From: Bradyrhizobium diazoefficiens | GTDB taxonomy: Bacteria; Pseudomonadota; Alphaproteobacteria; Rhizobiales; Xanthobacteraceae | Assembly (NCBI RefSeq): GCF_018129965.1 | Contig: NZ_JAFCKW010000004.1 | Location: 352,032-416,031, forward strand | Direction of reading: 5' to 3' | Length of the DNA: 64,000 nucleotides | Shown here: in pieces, positions 7,629 to 16,111 of the stretch | Position numbering within the stretch: position 1 is the stretch's first letter | Layout of the letters: the number at the start of each line of letters is the position of its first letter | Position numbers and translations under genes: made by a program | The notes under the pieces: model-generated | What the model was told of the DNA's origin: nothing | The model's database searches: none | What the model saw: the letters and a program-made list of their open reading frames with translations, nothing else

Positions 7629-9167
7629 ATGGAGACCAGCTCCGATTCCGTTGCTTGCCTGCTGGAGGTGCGCGGGATCAGCAAGAGTTTTGGCGCGGTG
7701 CGCGCGTTGCAGGAGGTCGACTTCACGCTTCGCGCGGGCGAGATCCATGCGCTGCTCGGCGAGAACGGCGCCGGCAAATCCACGCTGATCAAGGTGATCA
7801 CGGGCGTGTTTGCGCGCGATGCCGGGAATGTGCGCCTCGGCGGCGACGACGTCGCACCGCGCTCGGCCAAGGCCGTGCTCCAGGCCGGCATCGCCACCGT
7901 ATACCAGGAGGTCAACCTGCTGCCGAACCTTTCGGTGGCGCAGAACCTCTTCCTGGACCGGCAGCCGATGCGCTTTGGCGTCGTGCGTGAAGGCGAGATG
8001 CGGCGGCGCGCCAGGGCGCTTTTGGCGGACTTCGGCCTCGATATCGATGTCGCCGCGCCGCTCGGTCACTATTCAGTTGCGATCCAGCATGTCACTGCGA
8101 TCGCGCGCGCCGTCGATCTCTCCGCGCGCGTGCTGATCCTGGACGAGCCGACCGCGAGCCTCGATCGTCACGAGGTCGATATCCTCTTCGGCATCATGCG
8201 CCAACTGGCCAAGCGTGGCATCGGCATTGTCTTCGTCAGCCACTTCCTCGACCAGGTCTACGAAATCTCAGACCGCATTACGGTCCTGCGCAACGGTCGC
8301 CTGGTCGGTGAGCGCGACACCGCCTCGCTGGCGCGGATCGAGCTGATCCGGATGATGCTCGGCCGCGAGCTGGTCGAGACCACCAGCGCGCGGGCGGCGA
8401 CGCGCGAACATCAGCCGCGCGACGTCTGCGCCAGCTTCGAGAATTTCGGCAAGTCAGGCTATGTTGCGCCGTTCAATCTCGAGCTGCACCATGGAGAAGT
8501 CGTTGGCCTTGCCGGCCTGCTCGGCTCGGGCCGCACCGAGACGGCGCGGCTGGTGTTCGGTGCCGAGCGTGCCGATGGCGGGCAGGCGAGGGTGGAGGGC
8601 GTGCCAGTGCGGCTGCACTCGCCGCGCGATGGCGTGCGCCACGGCTTTGGCTATTGCCCGGAGGAGCGCAAGACCGAAGGCATCGTCGCCGAGCTCAGTG
8701 TCCGCGAGAACATCGTGCTGGCGCTCCAGGCCAAGCGCGGCCTGCACCGTCCGCTGGCGCGTCGCGAGCAGAACGAGATTGCGCGGCGTTACGTCAGGAT
8801 GCTCGATATCCGCCCGCCCGATCCCGAACGCCCCGTGGGCCTGCTCTCCGGCGGCAACCAGCAAAAGGTCCTGTTGGCGCGATGGCTCGCGACATCGCCG
8901 CGGCTGCTGGTGCTGGACGAGCCAACCCGCGGCATCGACGTCGGCGCGCATTCCGAGATCATCCGCCTGATCCGCGAACTCTGCGACGACGGACTTGCGC
9001 TGCTCGTGATTTCCTCGGAGCTTGATGAGATCGTGACCTATTCGGACCGGGTCGTGGTTCTGCGTGACCGCACCCATGTCGAGGAACTCGCCGGCGAGGC
9101 GATCGACGTCACCAATATCCTTGCGGCCATTGCAGCTGACGGCGCCTCGCACGAGGTCCACGCATGA
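7629..9167 (+). CDS. ytfR: Sugar ABC importer, tandem ATP-binding protein (YtfR-like)
   Basis: 512 residues with two ATPase domains, as in RbsA/AraG/MglA proteins. Domain 1 has Walker A GENGAGKST at 44-52 and Walker B LILDEPTASLD, with a degenerate signature (HYSVAIQHV). Domain 2 has a degenerate Walker A (GLLGSGRTE) but an intact signature LLSGGNQQKV and Walker B LVLDEPTRGID. This split of good motifs between domains is normal for the family. It follows the binding protein by 117 bases and overlaps the permease start in an ATGA junction at 9164. Confidence 0.92.
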   Translation: METSSDSVACLLEVRGISKSFGAVRALQEVDFTLRAGEIHALLGENGAGKSTLIKVITGVFARDAGNVRLGGDDVAPRSAKAVLQAGIATVYQEVNLLPNLSVAQNLFLDRQPMRFGVVREGEMRRRARALLADFGLDIDVAAPLGHYSVAIQHVTAIARAVDLSARVLILDEPTASLDRHEVDILFGIMRQLAKRGIGIVFVSHFLDQVYEISDRITVLRNGRLVGERDTASLARIELIRMMLGRELVETTSARAATREHQPRDVCASFENFGKSGYVAPFNLELHHGEVVGLAGLLGSGRTETARLVFGAERADGGQARVEGVPVRLHSPRDGVRHGFGYCPEERKTEGIVAELSVRENIVLALQAKRGLHRPLARREQNEIARRYVRMLDIRPPDPERPVGLLSGGNQQKVLLARWLATSPRLLVLDEPTRGIDVGAHSEIIRLIRELCDDGLALLVISSELDEIVTYSDRVVVLRDRTHVEELAGEAIDVTNILAAIAADGASHEVHA

Positions 9168-10156
9168 CAGTGCTGTTGCCGCGCCGCGGCCTTGCCCAGA
9201 TCCTCGCGCTGATCGTCATTCTGGCGGTCGACCGCGTCGTGTCGCCTCAATTCTTCGACCTACGCCTCCAGGACGGCCGTCTGTTCGGCAGCCTGATCGA
9301 CGTGCTCAACCGTGGCTCGCCGGTGGCGCTGCTTTCGCTTGGCATGGTGCTGGTGATCGCAACGCGCGGCATCGACCTCTCGGTCGGTGCAATCATGGCC
9401 ATCTCTGGCGCGATCGCGGCGAGCCTGGCTGACAGTCACGGGCTTCCGATCGTGCTGGCGGCCGCGCTTGGCGCCGGCTTGATATGCGGCTTGTGGAACG
9501 GATTTCTCGTCGCCGTGCTCGGCATGCAGCCGATCGTGGCGACGCTGATCCTGATGGTAGCTGGGCGTGGCATCGCGCAGCTCATCACCGAAGGGCGGAT
9601 TGTCACCTTCTCCTCGCCTGACCTTGTCTGGCTCGGCAACGGTGCCATCCTCGGTCTGCCCGTGCCGGTCGCGATCACGCTCGGCATGCTGGCCCTCAGC
9701 TGTGCTGTAGTGCGCGGATCGGCGCTCGGGCTGTTGATCGAGGCAACCGGCGGCAATGCGCGGGCGAGCGAGCTTGCCGGGGTTGGTACGCGCGCCATGA
9801 TCCTGGCTGTCTATGTCTGGTGCGGCGTCTGCGCAGCGCTTGCCGGCGTGATTGCGGCCGCGGACATCATGGGCGCCGATGCCAACAATGCCGGCCTTTG
9901 GCTCGAACTCGACGCCATTCTCGCGGTGGTGATCGGCGGCTCCTCGCTGTTCGGAGGCCGCTTCAGCCTCGTGCTCGCGGTGTTGGGGGCGCTCATCATC
10001 CAGACCATGAACACCGGAATTTTGCTGTCGGGCTATCCGCCGGAATTCAACCTTCTGGTCAAGGCGGGGGTGGTGCTCGCGGTGCTGCTGCTGCAATCGC
10101 CGAAATTCTCGGGGCTTGCCGGAATGGCGATGCGGCTGCGGAGGACGAAAGCATGA
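9164..10156 (+). CDS. ytfT: Sugar ABC importer, permease (YtfT-like)
   Basis: 330-residue inner-membrane permease of the ribose/galactose (BPD_transp_2) family, with about eight to ten hydrophobic segments. The family stretch LGMVLVIATRGIDLSVGAIMAISGA lies near residue 60, and GGSSLFGGRFSL occurs late in the protein. The start overlaps the ATPase stop by four bases, and its stop overlaps the next permease start, so the three genes are translationally coupled. It should pair with the next gene as a heterodimeric channel. Confidence 0.9.
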   Translation: MTVLLPRRGLAQILALIVILAVDRVVSPQFFDLRLQDGRLFGSLIDVLNRGSPVALLSLGMVLVIATRGIDLSVGAIMAISGAIAASLADSHGLPIVLAAALGAGLICGLWNGFLVAVLGMQPIVATLILMVAGRGIAQLITEGRIVTFSSPDLVWLGNGAILGLPVPVAITLGMLALSCAVVRGSALGLLIEATGGNARASELAGVGTRAMILAVYVWCGVCAALAGVIAAADIMGADANNAGLWLELDAILAVVIGGSSLFGGRFSLVLAVLGALIIQTMNTGILLSGYPPEFNLLVKAGVVLAVLLLQSPKFSGLAGMAMRLRRTKA

Positions 10157-11133
10157 AAGGCCTGCCGCCCGTCCTGATCACGGCGATCGTGCTCGTTGCG
10201 GGCTCCGTGCTCTGTGCCGTGCAATTTCCCAACATTGCCTCCACACGCGTGGTTGGCAATCTCCTCACCGACAACGCCTTTCGCGGCATCGTCGCCATCG
10301 GCATGACCTTCGTCATCATCTCTGGCGGCATTGATCTGTCGGTCGGCTCGGTGATCGGTTTCACCACGATCTTCGTGGCAATGGCGATCGAGCGCTGGGG
10401 CGTGCCGCCGCTCTTAGCCTTCGTTGCCGTCCTCGCGCTGTCGGCTGCTTTCGGTGCGGCGATGGGCGCCACCATCCATGTCTTCGATCTGCCGCCTTTC
10501 ATCGTAACACTCGCCGGTATGTTTCTGGCGCGCGGCGCAAGCTTTCTGCTCTCGACGGAATCGGTGCCGATCACAGCACCGGTCTATTCCACCGTATCGG
10601 ATTTCGCGCTGCGCGTGCCGGGCGGCGGGCGGCTGACGGCGGTTGCCATGATCATGCTCGCCATCGTGATCGGCGGCGCGTTGCTGCTGCGGCTCACGAG
10701 GTTCGGCGCCAATGTCTATGCGCTCGGCGGCAGCCGGACCACCGCAAGCCTGATGGGCGTTGCGGTCGGCAAGATGACGGTGAAAATCTATATGTTGTCG
10801 AGTCTGCTCGCCGGGATCGCCGGCATCGTCTTCTCGTTCTACACCAGCGCAGGCTATTCGCTCTCTGCCGTTGGCGTCGAGCTCGATAGTATCGCCGCTG
10901 TCGTGATCGGCGGCACGCTGCTCACGGGCGGGCAGGGATCGGTGATCGGCACATTCCTGGGTGTGCTGATCCAGGGCCTAATCCAGACCTACATCAATTT
11001 CGACGGGACGCTGTCGAGCTGGTGGACCAAGATCGCGACCGGCGTGCTGCTGTTCGTCTTCATCGTGCTGCAACAGGGGCTGGTCGCGCTCGCGCGCCGG
11101 CCTGTTGCCGGTCGTGCGGGAGCCGCCACATGA
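10153..11133 (+). CDS. yjfF: Sugar ABC importer, permease (YjfF-like)
   Basis: 326-residue second permease of the importer. It carries the family stretches GMTFVIISGGIDLSVGSVIGF and GGTLLTGGQGSVIGTFLG and many hydrophobic helices. The ATG lies in an ATGA overlap with the previous stop, and its own stop overlaps the start of the GntR regulator. I rejected an upstream in-frame start inside the previous gene. The paired-permease arrangement matches YtfT-YjfF. Confidence 0.9.
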   Translation: MKGLPPVLITAIVLVAGSVLCAVQFPNIASTRVVGNLLTDNAFRGIVAIGMTFVIISGGIDLSVGSVIGFTTIFVAMAIERWGVPPLLAFVAVLALSAAFGAAMGATIHVFDLPPFIVTLAGMFLARGASFLLSTESVPITAPVYSTVSDFALRVPGGGRLTAVAMIMLAIVIGGALLLRLTRFGANVYALGGSRTTASLMGVAVGKMTVKIYMLSSLLAGIAGIVFSFYTSAGYSLSAVGVELDSIAAVVIGGTLLTGGQGSVIGTFLGVLIQGLIQTYINFDGTLSSWWTKIATGVLLFVFIVLQQGLVALARRPVAGRAGAAT

Positions 11134-11906
11134 CCTCGCGCATCGTCATCATCCCGACGCGACGGGCTCATTCCAACCATGCGGAGGTGGCCCGGTCGAT
11201 CGGCGTCGACATCATCGCCGGCCGCTACGCCGAAGGCACACGGCTGCCGGGCGATGCCGAGATGATCGCGATGTTCGGCGTGTCGCGGCCGGTGCTGCGG
11301 GAGAGCGTGAAGACGCTGGTCGCCAAGGGCCTGCTCACCACCAAGGCGCGGGTCGGCACCGTCGTGCGTGAGCGTGCGGCCTGGAACATGTTCGATGCCG
11401 ACGTGCTGGCCTGGCATCTGGATGCCGGCATCGACAAGCGCTTTCTCAACGACCTCGCCGAGATCCGTCTCGCGGTCGAGCCGCGCGCGGCCGCGCTCGC
11501 GGCGGCACAGCGGTCCGAGGAGGATGTCGCCGAACTCCGCCGCAGCATGGATCGCATGCGGCGTGAAGCGTCCGACTCCGTCGGCTTCGCCGATGCCGAT
11601 CTTGCGCTGCATGTCGCGGTGGCGCGCGCCTCCGGCAATCTGTTCATGCGCTCGATCGGTCACGTCATCGAGGCTGCGCTGCGCGCCTCTTTCCTGCTCA
11701 GCGCACCGGTCGAGCCCGGGGACCGCGATACCGTGCTGCTCTGGCACCAGAAGATTGTCGACGCCATCGCGGCTGGCGATGCGGAACTCGCGTCGGAGGC
11801 CATGGTCCACGTCATTCACAATGGCACGCGTCGCCACGACGGCGCGGTGATCGAGGTCATGGCGGCCGGGGCGCGGCCATCCGCGGAAACTGGAGAGCCG
11901 GCGTGA
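11130..11906 (+). CDS. FadR-subfamily GntR transcriptional regulator
   Basis: 258 residues. The N-terminal winged helix has GVDIIAGRYAEGTRLPGDAE then FGVSRPVLRESVKTLVAKGLL, the GntR DNA-reading region at about 25-75. The rest is an all-helical FCD domain with metal-ligand-type residues in EIRLAVEPRAAALAA and FADADLALHVAVARAS. FCD regulators of this group commonly sense sugar acids (for example DgoR with galactonate). It sits inside the sugar operon, overlapping genes on both sides, so it probably controls the operon in response to an intermediate. The palindromes at 6416-6452 are candidate sites. Confidence 0.88.
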   Translation: MTSRIVIIPTRRAHSNHAEVARSIGVDIIAGRYAEGTRLPGDAEMIAMFGVSRPVLRESVKTLVAKGLLTTKARVGTVVRERAAWNMFDADVLAWHLDAGIDKRFLNDLAEIRLAVEPRAAALAAAQRSEEDVAELRRSMDRMRREASDSVGFADADLALHVAVARASGNLFMRSIGHVIEAALRASFLLSAPVEPGDRDTVLLWHQKIVDAIAAGDAELASEAMVHVIHNGTRRHDGAVIEVMAAGARPSAETGEPA

Positions 11907-12829
11907 CGGATATTCGCATTGCCATCGTCGGTTTCGGCAAGATTTCGCGCGACCAGCATGTCGGTGCGATTGCCGCGACGCCGGGGGTAACGCTTGCCGC
12001 GATTGCCAGCCATACTGGTTCGCTGCCGGGACTGCCGCATTTCAGCACGATCGAGGAACTGCTGGAACACGGCCCTCCGGTCGATGCGGTCTCGCTGTGC
12101 ACGCCGCCGCAAGCGCGGCGCGCCGCGGCCGCTGCCGCGCTCGCTGCAGGCAAGCACGTTATGCTGGAGAAGCCGCCGGGCACAGGTGTGACCGAGCTCG
12201 ATCCGCTGATCGCGATGGCGGCGGAGGCGAAGCGGACGCTGTTTGCGACCTGGCATTCGCGCTATGCGCCGGCGGTCGAACCCGCGCGCGCATGGCTGGC
12301 GACGGCCCGTATCAAATCGGTACACATCAACTGGAAGGAAGACGTCCGCGTCTGGCATCCCGGACAGGCCTGGATCTGGGAGCCGGGCGGCCTCGGCGTG
12401 TTCGATCCCGGCATCAACGCGCTGTCGATCCTGACCCACATCCTGCCAAAGCCGGTCTTCATCACCACGGCCGAACTGGCCTTTCCCGCCAATTGTCAGG
12501 CGCCGATCGCCGCGAACCTGAAGCTGGCCGACATTGACGGCCTGCCCGTCACAGCCGAATTCGACTTTCGCCAGACTGGTCCGCAGAGCTGGGATATCGC
12601 CGTGGAAACCGACCTGGGGAACATGACGTTGTCTGGCGGCGGGCGGCGCATGTCGATCGACGGCAAGGCGGTTGCGGAGGAACCCGATGAGGAATATCGC
12701 GCGTTATACCGGCGCTTCATCAGGCTCTGCGCAACAGGCGCGAGCGACGTCGATCTTGCGCCGCTGCGTCTCGTCGCGGATTCCTTCATGGTCGGCAAGC
12801 GCGTAATCGTCGAACCCTTTGTGGACTGA
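11903..12829 (+). CDS. D-galactose 1-dehydrogenase-like oxidoreductase (Gfo/Idh/MocA family)
   Basis: 308 residues. The Rossmann start IAIVGFGKISRDQH is near residues 7-19 and the family EKP motif is at 89-91 (MLEKPPG). This length and the IRIAIVGFGKI opening match bacterial galactose dehydrogenases that oxidise D-galactose, often also L-arabinose or D-fucose, to the lactone with NAD(P). The neighbours encode an aldose 1-epimerase and an SMP-30 lactonase, which make substrate and use product of this reaction. The gene overlaps the regulator stop by four bases. Confidence 0.82.
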   Translation: MTDIRIAIVGFGKISRDQHVGAIAATPGVTLAAIASHTGSLPGLPHFSTIEELLEHGPPVDAVSLCTPPQARRAAAAAALAAGKHVMLEKPPGTGVTELDPLIAMAAEAKRTLFATWHSRYAPAVEPARAWLATARIKSVHINWKEDVRVWHPGQAWIWEPGGLGVFDPGINALSILTHILPKPVFITTAELAFPANCQAPIAANLKLADIDGLPVTAEFDFRQTGPQSWDIAVETDLGNMTLSGGGRRMSIDGKAVAEEPDEEYRALYRRFIRLCATGASDVDLAPLRLVADSFMVGKRVIVEPFVD

Positions 12830-12831
12830 CC

Positions 12832-13908
12832 ATGGCTGGCGCAAGAATGGAACAAGACGTCTTCGGAACGCTGCCGGATGGCCGCAAGGTCGAGCGCATC
12901 GTGCTGCGCGGGCAGGGCGGCTTCGAAGCCCGCATCATCACCCATGGTGCAGTGTTGCAGGCCTTGATCGCGCCGGATGCGACCGGAGGGTACAACGACG
13001 TCGTGTTCGGCCATGACGCGTTCGCCGGCTATCTCGCCGAACGAAAGTTCTTCGGCGCGACTATTGGCCGCTATGCTAACCGCATCGCCAATGGTCGATT
13101 TTCGCTGGACGGAGAAAGCGTGCAGCTCCCCGTCAACAATGGCCCCAATGCGCTGCATGGCGGTCTGGACGGGTTCGACCGCAAGCTCTGGGAGATTGCG
13201 GACATCGACGATAGCGCCGAGCCCGCGGTGACGCTGACTTACACCAGTCCGCATGGCGAGGAGCATTATCCGGGCCGGCTCGATGTGCGCGTGACCTATC
13301 GCGTCACCGGCCCGACCGAGCTGTCGCTCATCATGGAGGCGCGAACCGATCGGCCGACCGTCGTCAATCTGACCAACCACAGCTTCTTCAATCTGGAAGG
13401 TGCGACCTCGGGCACGTCCGTTCTCGACCACAGGCTTACGGTCGCCGCCGACCATTTCTTGGCCATCGATCCCACCGCGATCCCGCTGCCGGAGCCGCCG
13501 CACGCGGTCGCCGGCACGCCGTTCGATTTCCGCAACGCGCGTCCCGTCGGCGAGCGCATCCGCGAGAACGATCAGCAATTGCGCCACGGCAAGGGCTATG
13601 ACCACACCTATTGTCTCGGGCGCGACGGCAAGCTTGCATTTGCGGCGCGGCTGGAGGCGCCACGCTCGGGGCGGATCATGGAGCTCTTCACCGATCAGCC
13701 CGGCCTTCAGGTCTATTCCGGCAACTATCTCGACGGTGCGATTTCAGGAAAGGGCGGCAAGCTGATCCGGCAGTCGGACGCGATCTGCCTCGAGCCGCAC
13801 ATCTGGCCAGACGCGCCGAACCGGCCGGACTTTCCGAGCCCGCGCCTCGATCCCGGCCAGGCCTATAGGCATCACACGGTCTATCGCTTTGCGGCGAGGG
13901 CGCCATGA
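12832..13908 (+). CDS. galM: Aldose 1-epimerase (mutarotase)
   Basis: 358 residues of the galactose mutarotase fold. Family markers are GRYANRIANGRF, NNGPNALHGG, the NLTNHSFFNLEG stretch holding a catalytic histidine, and a C-terminal ICLEPHIWPDAPN segment with the catalytic-base glutamate. It interconverts alpha and beta anomers so that the dehydrogenase encoded just upstream gets its preferred form. The ATG is 2 bases past the previous stop, and the end overlaps the lactonase gene. Confidence 0.92.
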   Translation: MAGARMEQDVFGTLPDGRKVERIVLRGQGGFEARIITHGAVLQALIAPDATGGYNDVVFGHDAFAGYLAERKFFGATIGRYANRIANGRFSLDGESVQLPVNNGPNALHGGLDGFDRKLWEIADIDDSAEPAVTLTYTSPHGEEHYPGRLDVRVTYRVTGPTELSLIMEARTDRPTVVNLTNHSFFNLEGATSGTSVLDHRLTVAADHFLAIDPTAIPLPEPPHAVAGTPFDFRNARPVGERIRENDQQLRHGKGYDHTYCLGRDGKLAFAARLEAPRSGRIMELFTDQPGLQVYSGNYLDGAISGKGGKLIRQSDAICLEPHIWPDAPNRPDFPSPRLDPGQAYRHHTVYRFAARAP

Positions 13909-14786
13909 TCGAGCGGGTCCCGACTTCCGTCCTCTCGGCCGAGCCGTGCCATCTCGGCGAAGGGCCGAGCTATGACGTTACGACCGATACCGCCTGGTGG
14001 TTCGACATTCGCGAGGGACGTCTGTTCGAGGCGCATCTCGGCAGTCGAAGCGTTCGCACCCACGCACTCGGCCGGATGGCAAGCGCGCTCGGGCGCATCG
14101 ATGCCGAGCGGCAGTTGATCGTCGCGGAGGATGGTCTCTACATCCGCAACGTCGCCGATGGCCTGATGTCGCTGTTCTGTCCGCTCGAAGCAGATAAACC
14201 CGACACGCGCTCGAACGATTCCCGCGTGCACCCCTCCGGTACCTTCTGGATCGGGACAATGGGAAAGCAGGCCGAGCGGGGAGCGGGTGCGATCTATGCG
14301 CTCCATCGCGGCAATATGGCGACGCTGTTTCCGGGGATCAGCATTCCGAACTCGATCTGCTTCTCGCCGGATGGCGCCACCGGCTATTTCACCGACACCG
14401 CCCATTCCGTGCTTTACGCGGTGCCACTCGATCCTGCGACTGGCCTGCCCCGAGGCGAGCCAGAGGTGCTGTTGCGCCATTCCGGGACCGGCGGCCTCGA
14501 TGGTTCGGTGTGCGACGCCGACGGCCAGATCTGGAACGCCTGTTGGGGCGCGGGCCGTATCGATGTCTATTCGCCGCAAGGCGAGCGCATGCGCTCACTG
14601 AGCGTGCCGGCCAGGCAGTCGAGCTGCCCGGCCTTTGTCGGTTCCGATCTGTCGCGTCTGCTTGTCACCTCGGCCTGGCAGGATATGGACGCCGCAGCGC
14701 GCGTCGGCGATCCGCAAGCCGGCTATACGTTTTTATTGGAGGCATCGGCGCGCGGTCGCGCGGAGCCCGACGTCAAGCTCGCATAG
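13905..14786 (+). CDS. SMP-30/gluconolactonase-family lactonase
   Basis: 293 residues of the six-bladed propeller SMP-30 family. Predicted metal ligands are visible: Glu19 in HLGEGPSYD, the Asn in SIPNSICFSPDG and the Asp in GGLDGSVCDADG. Such enzymes hydrolyse aldonolactones to aldonates with a divalent metal. Coming directly after a galactose-dehydrogenase-like gene and a mutarotase, it most likely opens galactono- or arabinonolactone. The ATG overlaps the galM stop by four bases. Confidence 0.88.
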   Translation: MIERVPTSVLSAEPCHLGEGPSYDVTTDTAWWFDIREGRLFEAHLGSRSVRTHALGRMASALGRIDAERQLIVAEDGLYIRNVADGLMSLFCPLEADKPDTRSNDSRVHPSGTFWIGTMGKQAERGAGAIYALHRGNMATLFPGISIPNSICFSPDGATGYFTDTAHSVLYAVPLDPATGLPRGEPEVLLRHSGTGGLDGSVCDADGQIWNACWGAGRIDVYSPQGERMRSLSVPARQSSCPAFVGSDLSRLLVTSAWQDMDAAARVGDPQAGYTFLLEASARGRAEPDVKLA

Positions 14787-14860
14787 GAGACGACAGGCCG
14801 CCCACGACCAACGTTCGCGACGAAACCAAAGAAACAGTCTGAGACCCAAGGGAGTGAAAT

Positions 14861-15934
14861 ATGCTGAAGCTGAAAACGACATTGTTGGCGCTGGCGTTGG
14901 CGGGCGCTGCGACGATGGCCGCAGGCACCATCGCGTCTGCGCAGGACAAGGCGACGGTCGGCATCGCCATGCCGACCAAGTCCTCGGCGCGCTGGATCGA
15001 CGACGGCAACAACATGGTGAAAGTGCTGAAGGAGCGCGGCTACAACACTGATCTACAATATGCCGAGGACGATATCCCGAACCAGCTCTCACAGGTCGAG
15101 AACATGGTGACCAAGGGCGCCAAGGCGCTTGTGATTGCCGCGATCGATGGCACAACTCTGTCCGACGTGCTCAAGCAGGCCAAGGCCAAGGGGATTACCA
15201 TCATCGCCTATGACCGCCTGATCCGCGGTACGCCTAACGTCGACTACTACGCCACTTTCGACAATTTCCAGGTCGGCGTGCTGCAGGCGCAGTCGATCGA
15301 GCAGGGGCTCGGTTTGAAGGACGGCAAGGGCCCGTTCAACATCGAGCTGTTCGGCGGCTCGCCCGACGACAACAACGCCTACTTCTTCTACAATGGCGCG
15401 ATGAGCGTGCTGAAGCCGTACATCGACAGCGGCAAGCTCCTCGTCGCCTCCGGCCAGATGGGCATGGACAAGGTTGCGACGTTGCGCTGGGACGGCGCCA
15501 CCGCGCAGGCCCGCATGGACAATCTGCTCAGCGCCTATTACGGCAAGAAGAAACTGAACGCGGTGCTGTCTCCCTATGACGGCATTTCGATCGGCATCAT
15601 CTCCTCGCTGAAGGGCGTCGGATACGGCAGCGTCGACCAACCGATGCCGATCATCTCCGGCCAGGACGCCGAGGTGCCCTCGATCAAGGCAATGCTGCGC
15701 GGCGATCAGTACTCGACCATCTTCAAGGACACCCGCGATCTCGCCAAGGTGACCGCTGACATGGTCGATGCGGCGCTTGCGGGCAAGCAGGTCACGGTCA
15801 ACGACACCAAGACCTACGAGAACGGCGTCAAGACTGTCCCGTCCTACCTGCTCAAGCCGGTCGTGGTCTACAAGGACAATTGGGAAAAGCTGCTGGTCGA
15901 CAGCGGCTATTACAAGAAGTCGCAGTTTCAGTGA
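14861..15934 (+). CDS. chvE: Multiple-sugar-binding periplasmic protein ChvE
   Basis: 357 residues with a signal peptide ending at about residue 27 (TIASA). The mature start [21 protein letters not shown] is characteristic of ChvE/XylF-type binding proteins that take arabinose, galactose, xylose or glucose. Later stretches IIAYDRLI and [13 protein letters not shown] are also family-like. A GGGAG ribosome site precedes the ATG. It is followed, after a palindromic repeat, by the ATPase and permease gguA-gguB. In Agrobacterium the ChvE protein also feeds sugar signals to VirA; no such partner is visible here. Confidence 0.92.
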   Translation: MLKLKTTLLALALAGAATMAAGTIASAQDKATVGIAMPTKSSARWIDDGNNMVKVLKERGYNTDLQYAEDDIPNQLSQVENMVTKGAKALVIAAIDGTTLSDVLKQAKAKGITIIAYDRLIRGTPNVDYYATFDNFQVGVLQAQSIEQGLGLKDGKGPFNIELFGGSPDDNNAYFFYNGAMSVLKPYIDSGKLLVASGQMGMDKVATLRWDGATAQARMDNLLSAYYGKKKLNAVLSPYDGISIGIISSLKGVGYGSVDQPMPIISGQDAEVPSIKAMLRGDQYSTIFKDTRDLAKVTADMVDAALAGKQVTVNDTKTYENGVKTVPSYLLKPVVVYKDNWEKLLVDSGYYKKSQFQ

Positions 15935-16000
15935 CAGGTCGCTCTCCACGCGAGCGGGGAGAGCTGCGCTATGGGACGAAATGTGTGTCCACGAACTCGT

Positions 16001-16083
16001 CATGCCCGGGCTTGTCCCGGGCATCCACGTCCTTCCTTGCAAGCGCCAGCACGTGGATGGCCGGGAGAAGCCCGGCCATGGCG
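16001..16083. repeat. Palindromic repeat inside the chvE-gguA operon
   Basis: Three nested or adjacent inverted repeats occur: TGCCCGGG at 16003-16010 with 16016-16023, ATCCACGT at 16023-16030 with ACGTGGAT at 16051-16058, and ATGGCCGGG at 16057-16065 with 16071-16079. The RNA would fold into a branched structure between the binding-protein gene and the ATPase gene, a place where such elements can protect the upstream mRNA. Confidence 0.7.
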
Positions 16084-16111
16084 ACGCGAAAAGGCCCGGG
16101 AGTGTGATCCA

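Noticed and set aside
12496..13605. A 369-codon minus-strand frame opposite the galactose dehydrogenase and mutarotase genes
   Set aside because: It spans two coupled genes with family motifs and has no domain of its own.
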